Shown here in pieces: positions 1-11,679 of a stretch of 64,000 bases of DNA. The DNA is from Polyporus tsugae (taxonomy: Eukaryota > Basidiomycota > Agaricomycetes > Polyporales > Polyporaceae): assembly GCA_024305745.1 (NCBI GenBank), contig JAHRBS010000004.1, positions 930,001 to 994,000 on the forward strand, in the 5' to 3' direction. Numbering within the stretch: the stretch's first letter is position 1; each line of letters opens with the position of its first letter. The notes under the pieces were generated by a model. That model did not search any database, was not told where the DNA came from, and worked only from the letters and a program-made list of their open reading frames with translations. A program made the position numbers and the translations under genes.

Positions 1-153
1 ATGTCTTCTGAGCCTCCTGGCAGTAGCTCCGATGTCGCCTTGTCTGGCGATCGAAGTCAGTGAGACAACAAGGATAGACACGACAGCAGCCATACCAATG
101 GCATCGTCGAGCTGAGACGTTCCCCAGAGAAGAGAACTAAGATAAGAGGTCAT
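1..153 (-). CDS. VPS27: VPS27-like ESCRT-0 protein, 5' end only
   Basis: Partial gene that runs off the left edge of the window. The start codon is read at 153 down to 151. Exon 1 (153-96) encodes about 19 residues. A 52-nt intron (95-44) has a GTATGG donor, a CTGAC branch-like site and a CAG acceptor, and exon 2 runs from 43 to the window edge. The spliced N-terminus has a short leader and then a stretch around LDDAIDKATSELLPGGSED. This matches the start of the VHS domain of Vps27-type proteins (pattern LD..I.KATSE..P.G.ED). In the family, Vps27 binds ubiquitinated cargo and PI3P on endosomes and recruits ESCRT-I. Only about 34 residues are visible, so the FYVE and UIM parts cannot be checked, and another VHS protein such as Hse1 is possible. 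Without splicing, the same frame reads as an apparent hydrophobic segment, which I take to be intron. The gene is divergent from RPB1. Confidence 0.65.
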   Translation of the reverse strand, partial: MTSYLSSLLWGTSQLDDAIGMAAVVSILVVSLTSIARQGDIGATARRLRRH

Positions 154-461
154 TATGGTATGGGAGGGAGTCGTCGTCGTCGCTTCCGAAGCCGGGGGTG
201 TCAAGGCCTGTGTAGCGGGCGTGACGGGCGCCGTGATGGGGTGTGACTTGTCTGTCACTGCGTCGCGGTTCCGGCGTCGCGAGCGTTGGCTGAGTCCACA
301 GCTCCTTGTCCTCGACCACGTCGACGACGCTGGTCTCCCCCCATTCCCCGCCCGTCTATCCATCCCTTTCGCTGTCTCGTATACCTGGGGGTATCTAATT
401 GCTTTGCTGACGGGCTCTCTGTGCTCTATTCGTCGTCTTTTCCCGTCTCCTGTCGCCCGCC
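154..461. promoter_or_regulatory. Divergent intergenic region, VPS27-like / RPB1
   Basis: About 308 bp lie between the two start codons. I see no further gene. The half next to RPB1 (roughly 330-460) is rich in C and T on the plus strand, as is common before fungal start codons. A shared promoter is inferred from the geometry only. Confidence 0.4.
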
Positions 462-3400
462 ATGCTTGGCCACCAATTTGCGTACTCTGCGGCACCAGTC
501 CGCAAAGTGCGGGAAGTCCAGTTCGGTATCCTCTCTCCAGAGGAGATAGTACGTGTTTCCACCTTTTCCTCGCGTTTTTAACGCGTTTCTGACGAACAAC
601 GACAGAAAGCGTATTCTGTCGCCAAAATTGAACATCCAGAGGTCATGGACGAAACCACCCACAAGCCCAAGTTGGGTGGCCTCATGGACCCTCGAATGGG
701 TACAATAGACCGTAATTTCAAGTGTCAGACATGTGGAGAGGGGATGTCGGAGTGTCCAGGACACTTTGCGCATATCGAGCTGGCGAGGCCCGTCTTCCAT
801 CCTGGTGAGTGGCTACTGTGGTCCATAACCACCAACCACATCATCTCACCATCCCTGCCCTCTCAGGGTTTATTGTGAAAGTGAAGAAGATCTTGGAGTG
901 TATATGTGTAAACTGTGGTCGTCTGAAGGCTGATAGCGTGAGTGACCCTTCTTTCGTCTCTCTCGTTTCGCACCCCACCACCCAATTTTCTGGGGGCTCT
1001 CTCCAAATCCACGGAGAACCCCAAACCCGCACTGCGTCTGTTCTCGACAATCGAGGCGTTCTTCCACCCGCGACGAGGCCCGCGCGCGTTTTCGGTCGCT
1101 TGATCGCCGCGCGGTCCACTGCACGCGTCCGGGCATGGTTGGACACGCGGTGCGTGGTGAAATGGGGGGCTGAGCGAGGAGTGCGGAAAACACAAAAGCA
1201 GTAGTCTCGCATGCGAGCTACTCGTCGTGATGGATGCCCGTGCCCTCGCTGTGACGCAGATTGAGTGGCACGTCCTGGGCCTTGCACTTGATACTCGATT
1301 GTCGTGGCCCCCTGTTGTATTCGGTTCCCTTGTTGTATTTGTTCCTTGAGATGCATACAGCGTATTCTCTCACCGTCTTAAGCCCCATGCTGACATTTTG
1401 ACCTTCATATCTCTGCTGGCAATTATTGTTGTAAGTCCGACCCCACATTCGCGGATCGCATCAGACACATCCGCGATCCCAAAGCACGTATGCAAGCCGT
1501 GTGGAGCTATTGCAAGAGCAAGATGACCTGCGAGCCCGATGAGCCGAAGGACGAGAACGATGGGGGTGATCAGGACGAGCCCAAGAAGGGCCATGGCGGT
1601 TGTGGGGCCCAACAACCTCTTATCAGGAAAGAGGGCCTCAAGCTGTTCGTCCAATACAAGCGCGGGAAAGACGAAGACGAGGTTTGTCCTTGTCCAGCTC
1701 CTCACGTTACCTGTCTCATCCCTTGCAGGACGCAAAGTCCCTCCAGCCCGATAAGCGCTTATTCCCTCCCCACGAGGTCTACACTGCGCTCAAGAAGATC
1801 TCGGATTCCGACCTTCATCTGCTTGGTCTCTCCGTTGACTACGCGCGGCCCGAATGGATGATCCTCACCGTACTCCCTGTTCCCCCTCCCCCCGTCCGGC
1901 CCAGTATCGCGGTTGACGGCGGCACCATGCGTAGCGAGGACGACCTGACGTACAAGCTTGGTGACATTATCAAGGCGTCGGCGAACGTACGACGATGTGA
2001 GCAGGAGGGTGCGCCGGCGCACGTCATCAACGAGTTCGAGCAGTTGCTACAGGTGCTTGGCGTCGCTTTATGTGCTTGAACTTCATGCTGACCTCGAAAA
2101 GTTCCATGTGGCGACATACATGGATAACGACATCGCTGGAATTCCTCAAGCGCTCCAGAAATCGGGGCGTCCGGTGAAGGCTATCCGCGCCCGTCTCAAG
2201 GGCAAGGAGGGCCGTCTGCGCGGCAACCTCATGGGGAAGCGTGTCGACTTCTCTGCTCGTACGGTCATCACCGGTGACCCGAACCTCGAGTTGGACGAGG
2301 TCGGTGTGCCCAGGAGTATTGCGATGAATTTGACATTCCCTGAGCGAGGTGAGCTATCCTGCATTAGTCTGCCATACTACAACTAACATGTGCACAGTGA
2401 CGCCATACAACATCGCTTACCTCCAGGAGCTAGTGAGGAACGGTCCTACCGTGTACCCGGGTGCGAGATATGTTGTGCGTGACACTGGAGAGCGAATAGA
2501 TCTCCGGTACAACAAGCGCGCGGATGCATTCTTGCAGTACGGGTGGATCGTCGAACGGCATCTAAAGGATGGAGAGTAAGTGGATTCGGATTGTAGTCGA
2601 AGGGGGCTGCAACTAACGACTAGCTTTTTAGCTTCGTGCTCTTCAACCGGCAGCCCAGTCTGCACAAGATGAGTATGATGAGTCACCGAGTACGGCTCAT
2701 GCCTTATTCCAGTAAGTTCTCTATTCGTGCCATATGTCTGGGGCAACACTAATGTTGAGTGCAGCCTTCCGACTGAATCTCTCCGTGTATGTGCACACGT
2801 TGTGCCAAATGCTGAGATAGGACTGACTGTAGCGATAGAACTCCTCCTTACAACGCCGATTTCGACGGCGACGAGATGAACATGCATGTGCCTCAGAGCG
2901 AGGAGACGCGAGCGGAGCTCTCTCAAATCGCCTGGGTGCCTCGTCAGGCGAGTATAACTTCACTTCGGGGGCGTCATCCTCTCAGCGAACGATCCTGGGC
3001 TATTGAGCAGCACATGCTGACAGTACATTTTAGATCATCTCACCACAAGCCAACAAGCCTGTCATGGGTATCGTCCAGGACACTCTTTGCGGTGTCCGGA
3101 AGTTCACCCTGCGGGATGCGTTTTTGGACTGGAACCAAGTTCAGAACATCCTGCTTTGGGTTCCGGATTGGGATGGCACCATCCCGACTCCTGCGATCAT
3201 CAAACCCAAACCTATGTGGACGGGCAAGCAGCTGCTCAGCATGTGCATCCCTCGTGGTATCAATATATACCGTGCTCCCGACCCGAAGTCGAACAACCCC
3301 GTGTTTGACGATGGTATTATGATCGAGAACGGCGACATCATATTTGGAATTGTGGAGAAGAAGACGGTCGGTGCATCGCAAGGAGGTCTAGTCCATGTCG

Positions 3401-6400
3401 TCTTCCGCGAGAAGGGCCCCGAGGCGACGCGGACGCTCTTCACTGGTCTCCAGCAGGTCGTCAATTACTGGCTGTTCCACAACGGCTTCAGTATCGGAAT
3501 CGGGGACACGATCGCGGACAGGAAGACGATGGACTACATCCAGAAGCAGATCGCGGAGCGCAAGCAGAACGTGCGGCAGATTGTCGACCAGGCGTACCAT
3601 GACCGTCTCAAGCCATCCCCGGGCATGACGATCCGAGAGTCGTTCGAAAAGAAGGTCGAGCGCGAGCTCAACTTGGCCCGTGATGACACCGGTCAGTACG
3701 CGCAGAAGCATTTGAAGGAGGACAACAACGTGAAGCAAATGGTGGTCGCCGGCTCCAAAGGATCCTTCATCAACATCTCGCAGATGTCGGTCTGTGTCGG
3801 GCAGCAGTCCGTGGAGGGCAAGCGTATTCCCTTCGGCTTCCGACATCGTACCCTGCCCCACTTCACGAAGGACGACTTCAGCCCAGAAGCGCGCGGGTTC
3901 GTCGAGAACTCGTATTTGCGAGGTCTCACTCCCCAGGAGTTCTTCTTCCACGCAATGGCTGGTCGGGAAGGTCTCATCGATACGGCCGTCAAAACCGCTG
4001 AGACGGGTTACATCCAGCGTCGTCTGGTCAAGGCGCTGGAGGACGTGCAGGTCTGCTATGATGGCACGGTTCGTAACTCGCTAGGAGACCTGATCCAGTT
4101 CATCTACGGAGAAGACGGCATGGACGGTGCTTTCATCGAGCGACAAAACATCGAGACATTCGCTCTGAACAACGCACAGTTCGAGCACGACTTCCGCGTC
4201 GATGTCACAGATCCTTCTGGTGGTTTCCTTCCTGGCGTTCTGCAGGCAGGCCTGGACGACAGTTCTATTGACCTTCAGGCGAAGTTGGACGAGGAATTCG
4301 CCCAACTCTCCGAAGATCGCCAGTTGTGCCGTAACTGGATCTTTCCGCGGACTGACCCCTCCGCTCCTCGTTACCTCCCCGTCAACCTCCAACGGATCGT
4401 GCAGAACGCCATGCAGATCTTCCACATCGACAAGCGCAAGCCTAGCGACCTCGAACCTGCCTACATCATCGACTCAGTCCGCGAGCTCTGCGACCGGCTC
4501 ATCGTCGTGCGCGGCGAGAGCATGCTGTCCAAGGAGGCACAGCAAAACGCGACTCTCCTCTTCAACATGCTTCTCCGTGCAACTTTTGCTACCCGTCGTG
4601 TCCTCGAGCGATACCACCTCAACCGCGAGGCCTTCGAGTGGGTCCTCGGTGAGGTGGAGGCCAAGTTCAACCTGTCCGTTGCGCACCCTGGCGAGATGTG
4701 CGGTACACTCGCGGCGCAGTCGATTGGTGAACCAGCTACCCAGATGACACTGAACACCTTCCATTACGCCGGTGTGTCCAGTAAGAACGTCACGCTTGGT
4801 GTCCCTCGTCTCAAGGAGATTATCAACGTCGCCACCAACATCAAGACGCCGTCACTCAATGTCTACCTGGAAGCTGACATCGCGAAGGACCCAATGCTGG
4901 CGAAGAACGTGCAGCAGGAGCTCGCGTTCACCTCCCTCCGTACCGTCACCGCGGCCGTCGAAATCTGGTACGACCCCGATCCGAGCTCCACCATCATCCC
5001 CGACGACGAGGACTTCGTCCACGCTTTCTTTGCTATTCCTGACGAGGAGGTCGAACAGAAACTGCATCTCATGTCGCCTTGGCTGTTGCGTCTTGAGCTC
5101 GACCGTGCCAAGATGATTGATCGCAAGCTGACGATGACCTACGTGGCAAACCGGATCGCCCAGAGCTTCAAGACGGACCTCTTCGTTATCTGGAGCGAGG
5201 ACAACTCGGAGAAGCTCGTTATCCGGTGTCGTGTTCTCGGGGGCGCAGACAAGGACGAGGATGACTTGGGACAGGTCGAGGAGGACATCTTTTTGCGGCA
5301 ACTCGAGAACACCATGCTGAACTCGGTCGAGCTCCGTGGTGTCCCGGGTATCCAGCGTGTCTTCCTGCTGGAGCACGACAAGATCGTCGTCTTGCCCAAC
5401 GGTAGCATCGAGGCGCGTTCCGAGAAGGAGTGGGTGCTGGAGACGGATGGTGTTAACTTGAAGACCGTTATGTGCATCGACGGCGCCGACTTCAAGCGGA
5501 CCTACTCCAACCACTGCGTGGAGATCTTCGACGTTCTGGGTATCGAGGCCGCTCGCGCCGCCATCATGAAGGAGCTCCGAAATGTCATCGAGTTCGACGG
5601 TTCGTATGTCAACTACCGCCATCTCGCACTGCTTTGCGACCTCATGACGCACCGTGGTACGCTCATGGCTATCACTCGCCATGGTATCAACCGTGCGGAT
5701 ACCGGCGCTCTCATGCGCTGTTCGTTCGAGGAGACCGTCGAAATCCTCATGGAGGCAGCGGCTGTAGGAGAGAAGGACGACTGTCACGGTATCGCCGAGA
5801 ACATCTTGTTCGGGCAGATGGCACCGATGGGCACAGGCGCATTCGAGGTCGCGCTCGACATCGATATGTTGAAGGATGTTATTGTCGACCACCGCCTGCC
5901 GGTGCAGACGATGCTGGCAGCGCAGGCAGACGGCGGTATGACCCCTGGCCAGGTCGCGATGACGCCATACGACAGCAACTCGCCGATGTGGGCCCAGGAC
6001 GTCTCGTTCAAGGGCGAGACTGCAGCGTTCTCGCCGCTCGCGGTCAACGGTGGGGAGGAGGCGCCGGCGTCTTACAACCTCATGGGCTATGGAATGAGCC
6101 CTATGAGCTCACACGGAGCGATGTCGCCTGCCGCAGCCGGGTACAGTCCCAGTTCGCCCAACGCATACTCGCCCACATCACCCTACCTTGCCCAGTCGCC
6201 GTTTGCAGGTGCAACATCGCCCATGGGCACTTCACCGTACGCTACGTCGCCCTTCTACGACCGCAGCCATGGCGCGACCTCTCCGACGTACTCGCCCACG
6301 TCGCCTGCTCTCAATCTTACCTCACCTGGATACTCTCCCACCAGCCCTCGCTACTCACCAACGTCCCCCTCCTTCTCACCCACCTCTCCCCGCTACAGCC

Positions 6401-6821
6401 CCCAGTCTCCATCCTTCAGTCCCACGTCTCCCCGGTACTCTCCGACGAGTCCATCGTTCTCTCCTGCTTCCCCGCGGTATTCGCCGACTTGTAAGTTCAT
6501 ATCTCCTTTCGGCATAGTCGTAGTCTGACCGTTCGTCATAGCTCCCGCGCAGATGTCGCCGACGTCACCTACCTCCCCGACCTCCCCTGCTTCGCCGAGA
6601 TATTGTGAGTAACTGATGTTGTCCAAACGAATCTCATTAGCTGACCGCGATCCATAGCACCTACGTCACCTGCATATTCCCCCACCTCCCCTGCCTATTC
6701 ACCCGCATCGCCTGCGTATAGCCCGACCTCGCCTCAGTGGTCGCCGTCGAGCCCGGCACAGACGCAGAATGGGTCGACATCCCGCGGGCACGCGTACAGC
6801 ACTTCACCGTCTTGGGATTGA
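462..6821 (+). CDS. RPB1: RNA polymerase II largest subunit RPB1
   Basis: Catalytic subunit of nuclear RNA polymerase II. I read 13 exons: 462-548, 606-804, 867-937, 1436-1681, 1729-2052, 2102-2348, 2398-2575, 2632-2711, 2765-2786, 2833-2947, 3034-6490, 6542-6604 and 6658-6821. They total 5253 nt (1750 residues), and every junction keeps frame. The clamp zinc site C-x2-C-x6-C-x2-H lies at residues 69-82. The Mg-binding loop [10 protein letters not shown] begins near residue 492. The bridge helix and trigger loop lie in the big exon, for example the [13 protein letters not shown] stretch near 4726. The C-terminal domain begins near residue 1545 and holds roughly 17-20 imperfect YSPTSPS-type repeats, fewer than the 26 of yeast. 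It ends in a non-repeat tail, SPSWD. Oddities: intron 3 is about 500 nt, introns 3 and 5 end in AAG, intron 10 (2948-3033) starts with GC, and exon 9 is only 22 nt. Confidence 0.98.
938..1435 (+). other. Long intron 3 of RPB1
   Basis: This gap of 498 nt interrupts RPB1 between the clamp zinc region (…KADS) and the next conserved segment (SDPTFADR…). The other introns in the gene are about 48-87 nt. It starts with GTGAGT and appears to end in TAAG at 1435. The unspliced reading breaks frame. An open antisense frame covers most of it but has no recognisable protein content. I see no snoRNA boxes or other RNA gene that I can support. Confidence 0.6.
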
Positions 6822-7334
6822 GTATATTATATACGCCACAGGGATTCTTGACCTTAGTCGTACCATCGTTATCTAGCTCTCACAATGCAATTCATGTAGA
6901 TTAATGACCATCAGTATCATAACGTCGGACAACATGTACTCTTCTTACTCGCTGGACTTGACAAGATATCTGACATGGGAACACGTCATCCCTTGAGCTC
7001 ACTCAGCTTCAGTGCCAAGTATGCTCTTGCTACATGATCTGTTTATAGTATCTCACTGGCGACCTTGGCAATATTGCGAAGGCAGATGACGATGATCATC
7101 ACACGTACGATGCCTTGCACCAGAGCGTCGATTGAGCAAACTGAAGCGGTGGCGGAGAGTTGCCGAAAGCGGGAATAGCGCGCAAGCACTGCGCAACTGT
7201 TCCCGGATGTTGGTCACCGCGCCAGTCCACTCTTCGTCCACCTCCAATTACCCTTCTCCCCATTCCTCCCTCGGCAGCGGCCTCACACGCTTTCTTCCTA
7301 TTCCTCTTAGGTCGCCGGATACATATTCGCCATC
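6822..7334. other. Intergenic region RPB1-VPS35
   Basis: About 513 bp lie between the RPB1 stop and the VPS35 start. The first part is AT-richer and should carry the RPB1 3' UTR and polyadenylation signals. The last 100 bp before VPS35 is C/T-rich. I see no gene here. Confidence 0.4.
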
Positions 7335-10300
7335 ATGTCCGTGGCCGGGACGACTGTACCACAGGTCGAGGAGGGCAAACTACTCAGCGAGTCCTTGAGC
7401 ACTGTCAAGATTCAGGTGCAGCAAATGAAGAGGCACCTCGTGCGTACGCGTCCCCTCACTGGCTCTTTTCTCTTCTCAACTTGCGCGGCGCGAAATAGGA
7501 ACTGGATCAGTTGATGGACGCGCTCAAGAGCGCAAGCTTGATGCTGGCAGAGCTTCGGACGTCATCGCTCTCGCCCAAACAATACTACGAGCTCTGTGCG
7601 TTTATGGTCCCCGCCCCACGTTCACGTTTTATGCTCATGGACTGCCGTAGACATGGCTGTCTTCGATGCTCTCCGTCATTTATCCAACTATCTATATGAC
7701 GCACACACCCAAAGCCGGCACCACCTCGCCGACCTCTACGAACTTGTACAATATGCCGGAAACATCGTCCCCCGTCTCTACCTCATGATTACCGTGGGAT
7801 CCGTGTACATGTCCATTCCCGACGCACCGGTCAAGGAGGTCATGAAGGACATGTTGGAGATGTCGAGGGGAGTGCTCCACCCTATCCGAGGATTGTTCCT
7901 CCGCCATTACCTCAGTGGACAGACCAGGGATCATCTGCCTATTGGGGACGACGCTGGGTGCGTGCGCTACCATTCGCGTTTAACTAATTATGCCCATTGC
8001 GAACTCTATGCGCAGACCGAAGGGCAACCTCCAGGATTCCATGAACTTCGTGCTCACCAACTTCATCGAGATGAACAAGCTATGGGTACGATTGCAACAC
8101 CAGGGTCACTCAAGAGACCGGGAGAAGAGGGAGATGGAGCGGAAGGAGCTGCGCATTCTCGTCGGCACAAACCTCGTCCGCCTCAGCCAGTTGGAGGGCG
8201 TTGACCTCGAAATGTATCAGAAGCAAATCCTACCGAGCATCCTTCAGCAGATCGTTGTTTGCAAGGATGTCATTGCGCAGGAGTATCTCATGGAGGTTGT
8301 CATTCAGGTGCGTCTGCATACTTATGAGCCTTCAGTGTGACGGAGGCCGATGGCTATACCATATCAGGTTTTCACGGACGAGTTCCACCTCTACACTCTC
8401 GGTCCCTTCCTCTCCGCCACCGCACAACTGCACCCCAAGGTCAACATTAAGCAGATTGTCATCGCGCTTATTGACCGCCTTGCTGCGTACGCAGCGCGGG
8501 AGGCTGAGAGCGAGGACCCTGAGGAGACGAAACGACAAGAGGAGGCCGCAGCGCGTCGCTTGGCTGAGAAGGTCAAGCAGGCTCGCGGCGTGCGGCAAAA
8601 TGGCCAGAGCGCTTCGTCCGAGTCGACATCCTTCCCCGATGAGTGGGGTTCACCCCCAACGAGTCCCGTCGTCGCGGAGAAACCAGAAGAACCCACGTCT
8701 CCCACTGCGAACGGGAATGGGACTGCGGAAGGCGGCGAGACAGAGAAAGACGAGAAGAGTAAAGAGAAGGAGGAGGCTGAACAGGTCAAGAAGTTCAGAG
8801 GTGTTCCGGAGAACGTGAAGTTGTTTGAGGTGTTCTGGCATCAAGTGGTCGAACTCATCAAAGTGAGTGCATTGTAGAGAGTGCCTTTGTTGTCGCTAAT
8901 GCCGCGCATACATAGGCCCGTCCGGACCTCTCAATACAGGATATTACCGCCCTCCTCGTGTCACTAACAAACCTATCGCTCAGTTGCTATCCGGACCGAC
9001 TTGAATATATGGATCAAATCCTCGGATTTGGGGCGGAGAAGATCAAAGAGTTCACGGATAGGTAAGCATATTGAGCCCTAGTGGAGGACAAGGCTAAACT
9101 GGCGATATGATAGCCCCGACCTTCACCATCCTCAAACGACCGCCAACCTGTCCGCGCTGCTCAATGCGCCCATTAACTCCTACCAATCAGTCCTTACCCT
9201 CCTCGCATTACAGCAGTACTCGGCTCTCCTCGCCCAGCAGCCTTACTCAACACGACGTACACTTGCCCATTCCCTTGTCTCGTCAGTGCTCAAGAACGAG
9301 ACCATCATCGAGACACCTGAGGATGTCAACGGTATACTCGAGTTTTGCCATGTTCTCATCCGGGACCAGCCTGATGCCACTGGTCCGGCACATTCCCAGC
9401 AAATGAGCGGCAAGGACCCCAGGAGAGGACCTTATTACCACGAGCGGGAAGAGCTGGCAGAGGAGCAGGGCTGGGTCGCGCGCATGATTCACCTATTCCG
9501 CTCGGATAACTTGAATGTGCAGTTCGAGGTACGTAGGTCGTTTACCCTGTGTCAGAATAGGGTCTGACCGCGTGCTAGATCCTGCAAACCGCACGACGTC
9601 ATTTCGAGACCGGAGGCGAACGAATGCGCTTCACGTACCCCGCGCTCATCACCTCTGCGATCAAGCTCTGCAGGCGATACAAGAACCGCGAACACCTCGA
9701 AGATGAGTGGCAATCCAAGGTGTCCACGATCCTCAAGTTCGTCCGGCAGCTGACGTCGATCCTGTCCAATACCGTTGACGCGCCAACGATCGCGCTGCGG
9801 CTGTTCCTGCTGAGCGCGCAGATCGCGGACGAGTGCGGGTTCGAGAACCTGACGTACGACATATACGTCGACGCGCTCACCGTGTACGAGGACAGCATCT
9901 CGGAGAGCCGCGCGCAGCTGCAGGCGGTCACCCTCATCATCAGCACGCTGCAGGGCGCGCGGGTGTTCAGCGTGGATAATTACGACACGCTGATCACCAA
10001 GGCGGCGCTGCACGGTGCGAAGCTGCTCAAGAAGCCGCACCAGGCGAGCGCGGTCAACCTGGCGAGTCATCTGTGGTGGCAGGAGGTCCCGCCCGAGGAA
10101 GGGGCGGCCGAGGGCGAGAAGGAGGGCGGAGAGAAGAAGAACGGGGCCAAGGAGGAGGGCGAGAAGAAGGGGGTGAGTTTGGGCTTTCTACCCACGGTTT
10201 GGTCTGGGTTGACATTGACGACGCACCCCTCAGTATCCTCTGCGGGATAGCAAACGCGTGCTAGAGTGTCTGCAGAAGGCGCTGCGGATCGCGAACTCGG

Positions 10301-10743
10301 CGACGGAGGAGATCATCACTATCCAGCTGTACTGCGACACCCTCGACCAGTACCTGTACTATCTCGACCGCGGTGCGCCGGCGGTGGGTATTTCGGCACC
10401 TCAATTTATCACTGAGGGCACTGATTGCGTCTCGTGGATCGTGCAGGTTACGCCGAAGTTCGTCAACAGCCTCGTCGAGCTCATCACGTCGTCTATCGAC
10501 AACATCGCATCACCGGACGTGCACCCCGCTCAGCGCGCGCCGCCAGGGCTCCTAGACGGCGTGCAGACCCCTGAGATGATCACACGTCACTTCCGCAACA
10601 CGCTCATGTACATCCAGACGAAGAAGGCGGCTGCTGCCGCCGCCGTGGAGACACCGGGCGCCACTCCTGGAGCGGCGGAGACGAGGTGGGACGATGTCGA
10701 CATCGTGGGGGCGCTGCTCAAGATGGGCATCCCGACGCGATGA
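7335..10743 (+). CDS. VPS35: Retromer subunit VPS35
   Basis: Large alpha-solenoid scaffold of the retromer, which retrieves cargo from endosomes to the Golgi together with Vps26 and Vps29. I read ten exons: 7335-7439, 7499-7595, 7651-7957, 8016-8307, 8368-8862, 8916-9061, 9114-9528, 9579-10172, 10234-10383 and 10447-10743. The protein has 965 residues, longer than human VPS35 (796). The conserved N-terminal PRLYLM motif used for Vps26 binding is at residues 108-113. A low-complexity charged insert (E, K, S, P-rich, about 8540-8800) and a second one (about 10080-10170) account for the extra length. The C-terminal helical part (about [21 protein letters not shown]) is typical for the Vps29-binding end. 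The last intron (10384-10446) is 63 nt with no stop in frame, so its retention would add 21 residues. Confidence 0.97.
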
Positions 10744-11010
10744 GGGGCGGGTTGCGTTGTAATAGTAGGAGTGGTTTGAAGGTGTGGGGAAGATCGAGCT
10801 ATCATTGACTCGATGGGATGGACACGGCTGGTTTTCCTTGTGAGATTTATACACTCTGTTGTGTGTTGTGGTTTTTTGTAGATACCTTTACCGTCTATGA
10901 TCTTCATGTGTATACAGTAATCCATTTGCTATGGCTCCCTTGGAGAGGCTTGGAACAGTGAACAAGCAGCCCATTGTAATCACTCTCTGCGCCTCAGGCC
11001 GTAACTCCGA

Positions 11011-11513
11011 GTGGTTCAGTTCGCCAACCTTGGCATGGACGACGAGAATTATAAAAACTCGAAGTTCATAGCCGCACCTATGGCGGACGTACATAGAGCT
11101 GTGAGGGAACTGCACAACCACCAAGCCACTCGTGAGCCGTACATGGCGACATCCGCCCGCCGAACGCAGTGGTGCAGCGACGCATCCAGTCGTGGGATGA
11201 GATGGTGCACGGGTACATCATCGACTTCGACTGGGCTGGGCGGGAGAACGAGGCACGGTGTATATCCCCTAAAGCTCAAACAAGAAGGTTAGCTGACCGC
11301 GACATGCATGCGACATGGACAGGTGAGCTGATCACCCGCAAAGACGACGAGGACATGTGCGAAGTGCGGGAACTTGCTTACGCCAGCGTACAGGCTCAAT
11401 ACAGAGTATTGCGGAAAATGCGCCGCCGAAGGGGAGTCCTAGACGTGCTGAGGGGCAAATGGGCGGCGAACGTTCAGAGAGGCCGTCGGAGCGGGAAGTC
11501 GAAAATGCTGTAG
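11011..11513 (+). pseudogene. Relic of a fungal (FunK1-like) protein kinase
   Basis: The piece around 11190-11260 reads VHGYIIDFDWAGRENEAR, close to the catalytic and DFD-type Mg-binding stretch of the kinase family expanded in agaricomycetes (pattern VHG…IDFDWAG.EGE.RYP). Directly after it the frame breaks: the expected YPLKLKQE continuation is one base out of register. After a possible 35-base intron, the first frame resumes with GELITRKDDEDM, which fits the segment that follows in that family. The N-lobe is short and poorly matched, and the loop between VHG and IDFDW is missing. I therefore read it as a truncated, frameshifted copy. Family assignment rests on memory of the motif and needs a profile search. 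Confidence 0.4.
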
Positions 11514-11679
11514 TGGGACTCTTGCACCCACATCCACCATTCGCTATACCCTATGCTGTTGGACTCATGATGGACTTGTTTGCCGGCCACGGTTGAATAG
11601 ACTCAAGTGCGGAAGGGTTACAGCTGTACAATAGAGGCAAGGCCACGAGCGTACAAGAGAGCGACGTGCCACTGCTGTA

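Noticed and set aside
1..153. Unspliced reading of the left-end gene as a P-type ATPase-like membrane helix (LDDAIGMAAVVSILVV)
   Set aside because: The hydrophobic part coincides with a 52-nt intron with GT, CTGAC and CAG; splicing it gives a clear VHS-type N-terminus.
137..319. Minus-strand frame near the left end, with a non-ATG start
   Set aside because: The VPS27-like VHS start in another frame, with a good intron, explains the sequence better.
841..1356. 171-codon antisense open frame across RPB1 exon 3 and intron 3
   Set aside because: It overlaps a conserved RPB1 exon on the other strand, has odd composition and matches no family I know; GC-rich DNA gives many such frames.
4852..5892. 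346-codon minus-strand frame inside RPB1
   Set aside because: Exact antisense of conserved RPB1 sequence; rich in L, V, H and D as expected for a reversed coding strand.
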